Notes under the pieces: generated by a model
Seen by the model: the letters and a program-made list of their open reading frames with translations, nothing else
Database searches by the model: none
Told to the model about the DNA's origin: nothing
In this document: positions 33,877 to 45,745 of the stretch, one piece after another
Layout of the letters: every line of letters begins with the position of its first letter
Numbering within the stretch: the stretch's first letter is position 1
DNA from: Brachionus plicatilis
Taxonomy: Eukaryota > Rotifera > Eurotatoria > Ploima > Brachionidae
DNA length: 64,000 nucleotides
NCBI GenBank assembly: GCA_010279815.1
Contig: QEOQ01000303.1
Span: 2,244,263 to 2,308,262, forward strand
Reading direction: 5' to 3'
Position numbers and translations under genes: made by a program

Positions 33877-34704
33877 TAATCTAGAGATGGACGTACAATT
33901 ATTTTTCAAAAAATAAATTTTAAGCATCGCACCATCTTCATGCTTTAAAATTTGTATTAAAAATTTGATTAAAATACAAAAAAATTTTCCCAATTTATAT
34001 TTATAAATTAAATTAATATATAATAATTATATAATTTAAAAAACATAATTAATCAACAAACAATTCTTATTTTATCACCAAATTTTTTTAAAAATCGCGA
34101 TAATTTAGTTGAAAATTTTTGATATCATATTATATTAGTATATATATATTATTACATATATATTATATGTTATTATTTTTTTATTACAGATATCTTATCA
34201 TATTATAATAACAGAAATGATCAAATTTAAAATAAAAAACTATCTTTCCAAGGCAACCTGAAATTTCTTACATGATCACAAAATCAAAACTTAATTGAAA
34301 TTACTTTTTTTGTTTCTTTTTTAAAAAATCCTTAAATGTTTAATATTTTAAATTAAAAGAAATAAATTTTCTATTTCTAATTGATCTTTAATTGATTCTT
34401 TTCTAAAATCTATATTTGAAAAACTTTAAAGACAAAATTAAAGTTTTCATTGACTAATCCAAAGGCTTATATTTTACTCAGTACCTAATTATATTTTATC
34501 AAGTCCCCATAAATAATTTAGAAATACCAAATATGTTTAAGTCGTATCTATAATTTAATTTTCTAGTACCAAAAAACTTTTTGGTAAGTTTTATTAGAAA
34601 AAAAATCTAATTTTTGGCGTTTTATAAAATTTTATTTAATTGTAAAAAAGAACTAGTAAGATTTATTAAAGTAAATTTAAAAAAAAAATAAAAAATAAAC
34701 AAAT
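33877..34704. other. A/T-rich region with decayed GGCAA-family half element
   Basis: At 34252 GGCAACCTGAAATTTCTTAC followed by ATGATCACAAAATC resembles the left end of the GGCAA...TTGAAG family. A segment near 34470-34500 (TTTTACTCAGTACCTAATTA) recurs inverted near 38145-38200, suggesting the outer boundary of a large old element. A TA-rich palindromic tract lies at about 34135-34200. Confidence 0.4.
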
Positions 34705-35854
34705 TTAATGTTTTTTAGGCAATCGAGCTGATCTTTTAACAATAACATCTTTTTTTTTCCCTTTTTTGTATTTTGTTTTTGGTTGTGATACTTCTTGTGA
34801 TGATGGTTGTTGATCCAACGAGTCTGATAGTTGTTCTAATGATGTACAGTAGAAGCTCTCAAAATGAACATCCTCAAATGAGAACAGCCCTATAAGTGAA
34901 CACAAATTTCTTGCGACCGACCAAAATGAATCTTTTTACATGGCATAAAATCCCTCAAATGTGAACGTTCGGTATGTGAACATGAAAAATTTAGAAAAAA
35001 GTGAACAAAAAACTCGAAAAAAAAATTTATTAACAGTTAAATTCAAAAATTTTTTTTAATATCTTCATAATATACATGACTTTTAAATTTATAATACATA
35101 TTTTATTTAATTTTTAAAATAATCTTCGATTTTCGATTGTTTAACATTGGCCACATCCGTTGAGAACTATTTTTTTGACCTGCTACTTGAATAAGTCTAT
35201 ATTTTTCCTCCATGGTTAGTTTATTATAGTTATTCAACTTGGATGCTGACATTTTTCTAATTAGAGATTAATTTTGAGATTCAAATTTTTGCATTAATTT
35301 TATCATCATTCAACTGATACTTAAATGAATACATGGTCTTATTTTTTGCGAGGAACGAAGCAGCCGTGACGAGCTATATAGTCTCACAATGAGAGTGTAT
35401 TGAAAAGTTAGAATGCGCGATTTGAAAAAAATTTTCTGGATGAGAATTTTTAATACTATTACTATTATAAATTTGAAAAAAAAAAACTGAAAATTTACCA
35501 ATTAAAATTTGCAAATAAAACTTAACTTTTAACTAATTTTTAACTCTTATTTATGAACAAAATTATACAAGATTTTTAGTGATGGGAGTTTTCTCTTTAG
35601 TTTAGTCAACTAGAATTTAGTCGAATAGTTTTAGTTAACTAAAATTTAGCCAACTAGTTTTTAGTTAACTAATTATTAGTCGACTAGTTTTTAGTAAACT
35701 TATTTTTATTCGACTAAACTAAAATTATTAACTAAAGTTTTATTTTTAAAATCTTTTTTTTTTTTGAAAATTTTTTCTAAATAAAATTTATAATTTATAA
35801 CTATGTAATATGAGTAAATTATCAATTAATGATTCTTTAAACTATTGAATTTGT

Positions 35855-36186
35855 GGCAAAATGTTATTTATTGTATATTTTTATATTTTTACATTTTTAC
35901 ATTTTTGAGAGAAAAAATAAAAATCTCAAAATAAAAAAACTTAAAAAAATTTTCATTCAAGAAAAGTAATAATAAATTCGCAATTAATTAAAAGGGATTT
36001 TCAAAAAATTATCCTTAGTTTTTAGATTTAAATTTTTCTTAAACTCCTTTTTAAGTAATTGCGAATTTATTATTACTTTTCTTGAATGAAAATTTTTTTA
36101 AGTTTTTTTATTTTGAGATTTTTTTTTTTCTCTCAAAAATGTAAAAATTTAAAAATATAAAAATGTACAATAAATAACATTTTGCC
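35855..36186. mobile_element. Foldback MITE nested in the hAT MITE (GGCAAAATG family)
   Basis: Arms of about 140 bp start GGCAAAATGTTATTTATTGT and end with the reverse complement. TGAATTTG flanks both sides (35846-35853 and 36187-36194), with a ninth base that differs, as expected for a MULE-type 9-bp duplication carrying one change. Confidence 0.85.
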
Positions 36187-36474
36187 TGAATTTGATTGTT
36201 TGAAAATTATGGAATTAACAAATTAAAAAATGTTATGTATATTTTATTAATCAATCAAAAGAATAAATTAATAACATTAAATAAAGACCTAATTAAATAT
36301 TATCTGGTTTTGTTACCTATCCTCTTCTAAAATGTCAAATAAATGTTTTTAAATATTTTTTGTCTCATTATTCCTTAGATATCTCGCTTTCCGGATAATA
36401 TCCCGCTTTTCCTAAATTGTCAAACTTTTTCAAAGATATCTCACTTATTCCATTACAACTTTTTTTTAATATCA

Positions 36475-36690
36475 GACTTGTTTATAAGTCAAATTTTTAA
36501 GCCTGAGTCACAAAAATTAAAGTCAAAATTATGACTTGACTTTAATTTTTGTGACTTTGACTTTAACTAGGCAGCCACAATAACTACCTGGAAAGGCAAA
36601 AAATTCATGTTGCTCTGACTTCTTTTTAAAAATAAAAATTATTGACTTGACTAGAGACTTCTACTTTTAAACAAGTTTTTTAATATCATA
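36475..36690. repeat. Dispersed repeat with AAGTCA motifs
   Basis: TTCATGTTGCTCTGACTTCT plus the downstream ATTGACTTGAC block recur at 37515-37570 in the same orientation. AAGTCAAGTCATAA-type motifs also occur at 36525, 37585 and 42945. It is a dispersed repeat of unknown class. Confidence 0.45.
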
Positions 36691-37350
36691 CTAATCCCGA
36701 GATATCTCACATCGCAAATAGTATCCCTTTTTTCACATTTTTTTGTAACCTTAGCATAACTAATTTCATCAAAGTTTTAGTCGACTAATAATTAGTTAAC
36801 TAAAAATAAGCGGACTAAAAATTAATTAACTAAAAACTAGTTGGCTAAATTTTTGTCGACTTAACTAAATTAGTTAAGTTAAGACCCATCAATAAAGATT
36901 TTTCAATTTTTTCAGCAATTTTTATTTTAATTATAGTGTTAGATACGGTCAAGACAAATCGGTCCATTACACGGACGGTTTTTTGCGGTCATTTTAATTA
37001 TTTATTTTAATCTTAATTTTATAATAAATTAAATTTTTTGAAAAAAAAACTAACGTTTCGTTACTCGCATATAAAGCTTTGCTTATCCATATTTTATTTT
37101 TATTTTTGTTTTACACAAAAATTAACTTAACATTTATTTATCTCACAAAAGTGAACAGTTCACTTTTGAGAGAGCATCCTCAAATGTAAACAGCCCTATG
37201 AATGAACAAAAATCCCTTGCGACGGCGAGTGTTCACTTTTGAGGGATTCTACTGTACATGGTTGTACTGATGGAGTAATTGTTCAAATTAAAAGCAACTG
37301 TAATGATGTGTTTAACAATTACAACTACTATTTGTCCATTCTTGACTATG

Positions 37351-39234
37351 AATTGAAATCACTTTTTTGAAATCAATCATTTTTTTTTTATTTTTTTTGT
37401 GTCAAGCCAGTGACTTGGTCTTTAATTAATACCTAATGACTTTAATTAATGCCGTCCTAATAACTAACTGGACAAGCAAAAGTAACATTTAGCCACCGCA
37501 TTAACTGCCTGAAAAATTCATGTTGATCCGACTTTTTTATAAAAAAATTTATTAATTGACTTGACATTAAAAAAAAGATTTAAGTCAAGTCATAACTTTA
37601 AATTAAATTTTTGAGACTTAGACTAAACAGTGACTTATAAGTCTTATTTTATCAAGAGGTGCTGAATGAGACAATAATTAATTCTGATTGAATTAAGTTT
37701 TTTTTTTTTTTTAAATTTTTTTTCAAAATTTAAATCCAACTCCTTCCGCCATTGTTTTTTTTTTTCAAATAGTTTTCCATTAATAAATTAAATAAGTAAA
37801 AAATTTTAAATAATTTTAAATGATTTTAATTAATTAAACAAAAAAAATCACATAATGGTGTTTTATTACTGCATATTCTTAAGCTGTTAACAAAGGCACC
37901 GACATTTGTCCATTGTTAACTCTAAAATAAATTTGTTTCTAAAAAATAAAGCATTATTAAATGTACTTGAATTAAGTTTTGGTTTCATTGAAATTAATAT
38001 TTGGTACTAACTAAAATAGTTGAACCTAATTAGATACAAAAAAATAGTATTTGGTACTTTTAAATTATTTTTTGTACAAGTAAGACACATTAATAATACT
38101 TTTTTTTGTTTTGAATTAAATTTTATATGGTTCTACGTAAAATATAATTAGGTCCTGAATAGAATATTTTAGGTACTGAGTAAAATATAAACCAAATTAT
38201 GGCTCATAAAAGTGTTAATAACATTTATTGTTAGAGATAAATTTTGTATTTAAAAATTTTAAAATGTTTATTAATTTTTAATTTTTACTTTAGATGAAAA
38301 TTAATATATTTTGATTGATTAAAATTGATATCATAAAATTTTTTATAAAATACCCAAAGTTTTTAATTTTCAAATATCAAATAAATTAAAAAAAGTCTAA
38401 ATGTTTTCAATTTTATTTTTCTTTTACTTTTAAACTTATCGAATTATTTATTAGATTTTATCTTTTTAATTAATTTTTCTTATTAAATTTTTTAATTTAA
38501 TTTAATTTTAAATTAAATTCTTGAGAATTCCTTTGCTAAAATTAAAACTTTTTTGAAAGAGTAAATATCTATTAAAAAGTCTTCTCAAAGCCTTCTCTAA
38601 ATTTAAAAATAGCTATGAAATAAAAAAGCGTTGTAGTCTAGGGTTTAACTCATTAGAAATTATTTTATTTATTTATTAGATTGAATTAACGCCATTCCGG
38701 TGATGTAAAATTATAAAAATAATGTATAAATATAAAAAAATTAATTTGAAAGAAGAAAATTAAAAATTGAGTGAAATGAAAAAATTTTTTTTTAGAAATT
38801 ATCGAAAAATTGCCTTCTAATAGCTGTTTTTGTTAATTTAAATTTTAGAAAAAATAAATATTGAAAGATTGAATACAAAAAGAAAAACTTGATTTTAGCA
38901 TAAAAATTTTGTCAATTAATTATTCAAAAGCCCGGAAAATTTTCTTTTAAGTTTTCCTGTAATTTTTTAAAAAGCTTTTATAAGTCGGTCGAGAAGGGTT
39001 TTTCGATAATGATCAATAGATTTTATCGTTTTAGGACATGTTTTTTTTTATTTTTTTTTATTCTAGTTTTTCTTGAGATTTTAAAATTTCTTTTAACTCA
39101 TAAAATTATTTTATATCACATCATAGTTAAATAGCGTGGCACTATTAAAAAAAGAAAAAAGAAGATTTTCTCTTCTTAGTCTGAAAAAAAACTCTAACTT
39201 AAACTAAAATGACCCAAAGAAAATGAACTTGTTG
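37351..39234. other. Intergenic region, repeats only
   Basis: A second copy of the AAGTCA repeat lies at about 37395-37660. At 38640-38740 the text ATTAACGCCATTCCGGTGAT followed by GTAAAATTATAAAAATAAT looks like a truncated retroelement 3' end. No gene is seen. Confidence 0.4.
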
Positions 39235-39530
39235 GTTCTTTAGGGTACTCTCAAAAAAGGGAATAAGACTTCAGTATGGTTTTAATAGAAATTTGGCTTC
39301 TTTTTAAATTTTCTAAATGAATATTTATGGTTCTTTTTGGTTATTTTAGGTTCTTTATACCTTCTTTACTTAAGTTCTTCGGTTCTTTTTCCTTTTTTTA
39401 AAAAGAACCTTTTTGGTTCTCTCAGGTTCTATTGAGGTTCTTTTTGGTTTTTTTTAGAATTTTCAAAATTCTATTTTTTAAAGAAACTTTATTTCTTATT
39501 TCTTTTTTTAATTTGTATTTATGGGTTCTT
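39235..39530. repeat. Array of GGTTCTTTTT motifs
   Basis: GGTTCT followed by T-rich spacers occurs about nine times. It resembles the motif arrays that form MULE ends elsewhere in the window, but no inverted partner array was found. Confidence 0.5.
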
Positions 39531-39560
39531 TCATCAATTTAACACCTTTTCGTAGTTTTC

Positions 39561-39597
39561 CCAGAAACCCTAACCCTGGGCTCCGCCCCGGACCCCG
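39561..39597. repeat. GC-rich tract with telomere-like AACCCT repeats
   Basis: AAACCCTAACCCTGGG is followed by CTCCGCCCCGGACCCCG, far richer in G+C than its surroundings. It lies just upstream of the LINE relic. Its origin is unclear. Confidence 0.5.
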
Positions 39598-39723
39598 TTC
39601 TTCTTCGCCATAATTCTCTTAACCATTGCCTGCCCCCTTTACAGACTTAATCCACACGCTTCAATTTTTGAACTTTTTTTTTAAATAACGACACGGGTCT
39701 GTCAAATTTAAATCGTGTATAAC

Positions 39724-41690
39724 GAACCTCTTAGAGTGTCTAGACGTCATAACAGAATCATTAAATAGAGGCTACGCTGTAGACATTCTTTTCATCGACT
39801 TTATCAAACCCTTTGACTTGGTCCCTCACCCAGAATTGATCTTGAAACTACATGGCTACGGCCTCAGAGGCCAAATCTTGAACTGGATCAAAGCTTTCTT
39901 GAGAGACCGGAAGCAAAGAGTAGTTAAAAATGGATCTAGAATGATCGGCATCTGGATGGAAAGATGTTCTAAGTGGAGTTCCCCAAGGCAGTGTTTTGGG
40001 TCCTTTACTATTCATCATATTTATAAACGACCTCCGGCTTGGGTTATCGGTTCTTTGCAAGCTTTTTGCTGACGATAGTAAATTTATAAATACAATTCGC
40101 AATTGAAGAGGGCATGTAATTATCAATTATGTTATTAATATTGAAATAAAAAACAAAATTACTGAACTAAGGAACAAATGTTTTTTTTTTATTTCTATTA
40201 TAATAAAAAAGGTACATAAATAAAAAAAGTAATACAATTTGTATCAAATTAGAACCAAAATAATTAAATATAGGCAAAAATAATATTCAATACACTTTTT
40301 TTTTTGTTTGTTTGATCCAACTGGTCTACCGTGTTTTTTTTAACTTGGGATTGTGGAGTAACGGTTAGGGTCTCTACAAGACGAATTTTTTTTGATATTG
40401 GCTCTTGTACAGGCGGTTCGTCCGAATCTGATTCTTCAGATACGCTGATACACAAAACATTCACATTTTGAGTTTCATTTGGCTGATGAGTTAAGGCATT
40501 GGTTGTGGCTTAAGGGCGACCTGGACGGCGCTTTCTTTCAAGTGGAATGTTCATTGCTTAGCCGAGAACTTACTTAGCCGAGAACAGACTGCAATCACAT
40601 GATCATTGAAAATTAATTATTGAAAAAAAGTTATTTTAGATATATATTGTTTTAATTAAATCAAATTAGTGTCAAAGAGATAAAACAGTTACTAACTTAA
40701 TCATATTTGACATTATTTAATTTAATTGTACTAACAAAAAATAATTGACACTAACATCAGTATTTTTGTTCTAGAAAATATTATTTTTGTTTTTTAAAAA
40801 TATTATACGCGATTGAAGAGACCGTGACGAACTACAATTGAACATAAACAAAATACTAGACTGGACAGTCGACTGGAAAATGGGGCTAAACTTGAGCAAA
40901 TGCAAAATCATGCACTTCGGTAATTAAAAAATTCACCAAAACCATGATTATTCTTTTGAGCTAAAAGATGTCTGCTATATCCTCGAAAACTCACAAAGTG
41001 AACGCGACCTGGGAGTATTAATTCAAAATAACCTCAAGTGGGACTCTCAAGTTATCAGTGCAGTCACGAAAGCGAACTCCATTTTAGGCAAACTTAAAAA
41101 CAGCTTTAAAAATTGGGACTTAAAAACTTTTAGACTACTGTTCACATCCTATGTACGCCCAATTTTAGAATATGGATCATCTGCTTGGAACCCGTACCTA
41201 AAAAAAGACATCAGAAAAATCGAAAAAGTGCAGCGAAGAGCTACCAAGCTTGTACCACAATTACGGAACAAGAGCTATGATTTGCGTTTAAAATTGCTTG
41301 AACTACAAACTCTTGAGGAAAGAAGGATTAGATGTGATCCAACAATTCAACAATTCAAGTTAAATAATAACATTAATAGTAAAGAGTGGTATAATCCGAA
41401 ATCACTGTCCCAACCCGGGACAGTTAGATCAACGAGAAGCCAAAACCAATTTTACCAACAGCTTGTCAAAAATTGCTCTCCTCGCGACCATTTCTTCACC
41501 AACCGAATCACTCCGTTTTGGAATGCGCTACCCGATGATGTTAAACATGCACCAACAATCAGCAGCTTCAAGAACAGATTATACAATTTTAATCCTCTCA
41601 AAGAAACTCTCAAATCTAAATTTATTTGCCATAGCCAAATACGATAGTGCTAAGCTCTGCAGGCCTCCCGTTGCAGATTATTTTATAATA
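39724..41690 (+). pseudogene. CR1-like LINE reverse transcriptase, 5'-truncated and split
   Basis: The translation gives RT blocks in order: VDILFIDFIKPFD, WIKAFLRDRKQRV, then after a frameshift PQGSVLGPLLFIIFINDL and KLFADDSKF (the catalytic DD). An insertion at 40111-40811 follows. Then come LDWTVDWKMGLNLSKCKIMH and the C-terminal part ILEYGSSAWNPYLKKDI, KIEKVQRRATKLVP, and TRSQN...CSPRDHFFTNRI. It ends in an ATAATA microsatellite tail at about 41685. The endonuclease domain is absent and frameshifts are present, so it is dead. Confidence 0.85.
40111..40811 (-). mobile_element. MULE remnant inserted in the LINE, 9-bp duplication
   Basis: ATTGAAGAG at 40102-40110 is repeated at 40812-40820, and the LINE reading frame resumes directly after the second copy. 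The minus strand carries the tail of a MULE protein at about 40560-40264 (MNIPLERKRRPGRP, a stop, then an acidic and Lys-rich end). The left end GGCATGTAATTATC resembles that of the MULE at 59495. Confidence 0.8.
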
Positions 41691-42032
41691 ATAATAATAA
41701 CAATAACGCTTTTAAATTTTTTTTTATTAGAGTAGTTTTAACTAGAAATATTATTATATAATTAAATTATAAATTAAATTCCTTTATTAAACAAAACAAT
41801 TAAGAATCATGCTTAAATCAAAGAATACAATTTTTATTGTTTTTTAAAAATTTCCTTTAATTTAATTTTTTTTTTAATTAAAAAAATTTATCTTTTTTAA
41901 AAGAAAGCTTTATTCATAATTTTTTGAATAAAAAGATAAAAAATATTTGAATTTTTTTTTAAACAGTTAAAAATAAAAACTATGTTTTTTATAAGCTATT
42001 CAATTTCAATGTAAAAAGATTGCAAAATAATT
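41691..42032. other. A/T-rich spacer, nothing recognised
   Basis: Homopolymer-rich sequence downstream of the LINE tail. No open frame or element end is visible. Confidence 0.5.
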
Positions 42033-42526
42033 GGCAACTTGAAGTTCGTGATCATGATCAAATGATCAAAACTTAATTCATTATAATGTTAATAAAAATG
42101 ATGAAATTAGCATTTATTAATTTTTTTTTATACTAAACATAAGATGTTTACTATTTTAATTTAAAAAAGAACTTTTTTTTAATCGATTTTTAATTGATTC
42201 TTATAAAATCTTTATTTTGAAAATTAAAAAGACAATTTTAAAATCCAATTGTGATTTTAAATAATATTTAAATATTAATTGAAATATATTATGGCAAAAA
42301 AAAGTTAATTTTTGAATTGCAAAATTTCAAAATATTGATTAAGATTTTATTTTTACTTCAGATAAAAATTCATATAATTTTCTATTTAATTAGAGATTAA
42401 ACAATTTATGTTTGATAAAGTTTAGTCATTTATTATTAAAAAATTGATTAATAACACCTTTTTATTAAACTAAAAATTAAAAATTTTGATTTGAAATTTA
42501 CAACTGATTATGAACTTCAATTTGCC
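42033..42526. mobile_element. GGCAA...TTGAAG-family MITE with 8-bp duplication
   Basis: The ends GGCAACTTGAAGTTCGTGAT and the inverted GAACTTCAATTTGCC are flanked by perfect AAATAATT at 42025-42032 and 42527-42534. Members of the same family are at 30448-31383 and 57012-59399. Confidence 0.85.
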
Positions 42527-43079
42527 AAATAATTACTATTTATTTTTTAGAATTAATTTGAAAAATTGTCCTTTTTCCATGATTATTCAAAGTTTTTTTT
42601 ATTTATGATAATTACCAAATTCACCATTGTAATATGCAATGTAATTTTTAATTAAACTAAAATGTGCTTCTTTTGTAAATTTTTCAAATAAACTTTTATT
42701 TAGTATTTTTTTTAAAAACTTGAATTAGATTGAAATGAATCGTAAATGCTATTCCGGGCAAAACTAAGATAAAAAGATCAGCGAAATTATTCGAATTCAG
42801 AGTATTTTAAATAAAATTCTTTTTTGACGATTTGAGGTACTTAATAAAAACTATTTTTTTGAATTAATTATTCCTTAATTTTTAGAATAAATTTTCTTAT
42901 TTAATTTTCCAAATACTGTTGACCAGATTTTTTTTTAAGTCACAAGTCTTAAGTCAAGTAAAGTCAATGATTTAATATATTCATATTTGATACCAATAAA
43001 GTAGTTGATCCCAAATCCTGGCTGTTAAACTTGATCTATGTGGTCTGTAGATGTTACCAGATTATAAAAAAAATCTTTC
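42527..43079. other. Spacer with traces of the AAGTCA repeat
   Basis: A/T-rich. GTCACAAGTCTTAAGTCAAG near 42938 belongs to the dispersed AAGTCA repeat. No gene. Confidence 0.4.
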
Positions 43080-43740
43080 AACTGGTCCAAATGTATGCCA
43101 AATGTATGAAATTAATGCCATTTATGACATCAAATAGGCAGGCGAAGTATTGAAGGCCGAAGTTAAGCTTAAAGGAGATTATACATATTGCGATATCAAA
43201 TTCAAAAGTTTATCTGAAGGTATCAAGAAAAACATCATTCTATAAGAGAAAGGAGACAAAAGTGTCAAAAAAACAAAACTAATTAAAACGAACAAAAGTG
43301 CTAATTTTTAGTAAAATGCTCCCTCAAACTCAAAATCTACTTCCAGTGCCAATGTCTATAGAATAAAAAAAAATTAATCTTAATTTTAAAATTTACATTG
43401 ATACCTGATATGGTTGCATTGGGATCTCACAATGCTAGTCCATGATAAAAAGTTATATACGATTATTCAAGTAGAAAGAGGTAATTTAAAATATAAATTC
43501 TTTTTATTAATTTAATTTTTAAGCTTTTTTCAAGAGTTTCTTGCAACTAAAGAGATAAATCTCACAAACTCCGATTTCCTATTATCAACACGTCAAATGT
43601 TGACAAAGGGCCGAGTTTACATGAGAAAAAATGGACTAGAATTGCCAAATTTGGAGTCTGATTCTTCTAGTGCATAAGATGGGGGATCATCACACTCTAG
43701 AGATGAATATTGAAAAGAATTTCTCTGCTTTGTCGAATTT
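43080..43740 (+). pseudogene. Unidentified broken coding region
   Basis: Plus-strand segments read AGEVLKAEVKLKGDYTYCDI and KSLSEGIKKNIIL (about 43137-43242), MVALGSHNAS (about 43410), and LTNSDFLLSTRQMLTKGRVY then MRKNGLELPNLESD (about 43560-43670), with stops between. The order faintly recalls a BEN-type domain protein, but I cannot assign it. Confidence 0.35.
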
Positions 43741-44114
43741 AAATTAAATAGTTTGTATTTTTGATTTTTTTTTCTTTGCCGTTTTGTAATTATTTTTTTT
43801 ATAAACTAAATTTTTATCTATAATAAGTACTATCGATTAAATAAATAAATTCTGTAATATTTTATAGAAACTTTTATTATCAAGTACAAATATATTTAAT
43901 CCTATCGATTAAATTTTGAATTAAATATTGAAATAATCTCTTAAATTTTTAAAGCCTTACCTAAATAAAAATTCGAAAAAATTTCGGATTCAATTTCGGA
44001 TTATTATCGAAATAATTACGAATTAAATTCCGAAAATTTTTCATAAAATTTTCCCCAAAATTTTAACTTGGGAAGAACAGTGTGTTTTTTTTTAGCACTA
44101 ATCGCTAATTAATC

Positions 44115-45745
44115 ATCTGGAAAAAGGAGTTCTTTGAGCATTGTAAAAAATTGCTTTATGAGCTTGAAAATTACTATATCCCGAGAAACTTGAATCTCTT
44201 ATTTATGGTAGTAGAAAAAAAAGATAAATTTAAATATTTTTTAAAATTTCTTTTAGCCGGAACGGTTGAAGCACTTCTCATTCATCTGGAAGGAAATTCT
44301 TGTTTAATAAGTTTGTTTGATGAGTCGGCAACATTCATGAGTTCATTTGGAATGTACAAAAATTCTGATTGAAAACATGATAGAAGCGTTTATTTTGAAC
44401 TTTACACTGGATCATCTGGATATGATCGTACGCTTGCAGGAAATCGTCTTTCGTAGATATGCCTCGGTTTAACTTATGTGATTTGGGTAATTTTTCAAAT
44501 TGTTAAAAATTTAATCTTTAAAAAAATCATGTGTTGGCTAATTCCCTAGATATATTACTTCTAAACGCTAGTCTTGTTGGGTAAAGCTCGATAAAAGAGA
44601 GCAGTTTCCTCGCCATTAAAAATGTCATCAATCGCATATTCTTTGATTAGATCTGGAAGAACGTTATTTATCGAGTTTTGAACGGTCGTTTGATCTAAAA
44701 GTCCAGCTTCACCATTGACAGTTTTCGTTGTAATTTCGTTGTAATTCAAAATTTGAAAGCTATCCGTTACTTGCCTTGAAGTCACGATGATCTAACATTG
44801 ATGCAAATTTCAACGATTATAATTGAATTTCGATACAACTAATTGTTACATTAAGTTCTTATCGTAATGTTCTAAAATTTTTGCTCTCGACGACAAAATA
44901 GTAGTAATTTTAGAAGAATTACTGTTGTATTCTTTGCCCAGCTTTGAGGTGGTTATTTTTTGCTCAGTGTGCTTTTTTATAATTTCTTTCTTGACTTCTA
45001 GAGATAAGCATTTTCTCTTTTTGCAAACTTGCTTTTCATTCATATATATTAGAATTTTTAGATAAACAATATTTAGTAATTATCAAGTATTTATTTATTA
45101 TTTTTTATTATCAAGGAGTAAATTAACGGATGTCATTATTTAAAATTCGTTATATAAAGTTTTTTATCTTAAGAAAAGTATTACACGTTTTTTTTATTAG
45201 TTCGTTATATCGGAATTTCGTTATAAAGAGGTTCGTTGTATCAAAGAAAATAAGCAATCTTTTTCCTTTATAAAAAATCGGTTCCTGGATTCCTATTCGT
45301 AATAAAGAGGATTTCGTTATATGTGGGATCGTTATACGGAGTTTTGACTGTACCTAAATTTAATGAAATAAATCAGACTCATTTAATATTTAGTAAAAAA
45401 ATTTTATATTTTTTTATATTTTTAATTAATTTATCATTATTGTAGGTAATTTAATGACTAGATCGTTTTTGTTGGTCAAGAAAAAAAGATAAAAGATTAT
45501 GGTCTAATTCAGCGATTATATTTGTGTGCGCCTGAACCAAAGTTTTATGAATCAAAAGATATGATGTCAGTCCCAAATCTAAAATATTCGCTTAGTGTTT
45601 TATTTTTCATTGTTTTGAGAATGAATAGAGTGACTTTCAACTTTAAATTTGAGCCTAAGGCTCATGAACTATTTGCAATATTTATGATAGATATAAACTT
45701 TTTTGCAGAATATTTGGACAAAAACATGACTTTTTTCTAGCGTTA
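44115..45745 (+). pseudogene. DUF3987-like protein relic split by a pogo element
   Basis: The first half (44115-44480) reads GTVEALLIHLEGNSCLISLF, DESATFMSSFGMYK, a stop, YDRTLAGNRLS. The second half (about 45500-45740) resumes with GLIQRLYLCAPEPKFYES. This layout of a sensor-like DE(S/A) motif, an Arg-rich loop and a DGLIQR-like motif matches DUF3987-type primase-helicase-like proteins. The family is assigned from motif memory, so only moderately sure. An inserted pogo element separates the halves. Confidence 0.5.
44560..45350 (-). mobile_element. Pogo/Tigger-type element, one end missing (family E)
   Basis: The right end finishes GGAGTTTTGACTG with TA at 45351-45352, preceded by TTCGTTATA-type subterminal repeats. 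On the minus strand 45043-44846 encodes a psq-type N-terminus (KRKCLSLEVKKEIIKKH). 44785-44561 encodes the start of the DDE domain with NGEETALFYRALPNKT, where the usual first Asp is Glu. The left inverted repeat and the rest of the catalytic domain are deleted. Confidence 0.8.

Larger units (their letters stand above)
35577..36894. mobile_element. hAT MITE nested in the pogo element
   Basis: TAGTGATGGG and CCCATCAATA ends are flanked by a perfect 8-bp duplication AAGATTTT (35569-35576 and 36895-36902). Arms are filled with TTTAGTCGACTA- and TTAGTTAACTAA-like short palindromes. Confidence 0.9.
34847..37254 (-). mobile_element. Pogo/Tigger-type element (family D)
   Basis: The left end CAGTAGAAGCTCTCAAAATG and the right end TTTTGAGGGATTCTACTG are imperfect inverted repeats flanked by TA at 34845-34846 and 37255-37256. 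On the minus strand, from the ATG at 35252 to about 35115, a psq helix-turn-helix relic reads KLTMEEKYRLIQVAGQK. The catalytic domain has been deleted. An hAT MITE is nested inside. Confidence 0.88.
34705..37350 (-). pseudogene. MULE transposase C-terminus, split by a pogo insertion
   Basis: On the minus strand, 37345-37257 gives SCNC and then, frameshifted, KHIITVAFNLN, a damaged SWIM finger. The frame continues after the pogo element at 34845-34705 with SLEQLSDSLDQQPSSQ and a Lys-rich end RSARLPKKH. Removing the insertion with one copy of its TA joins the two parts in frame, through codons for PSVQPCTS. Confidence 0.6.
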
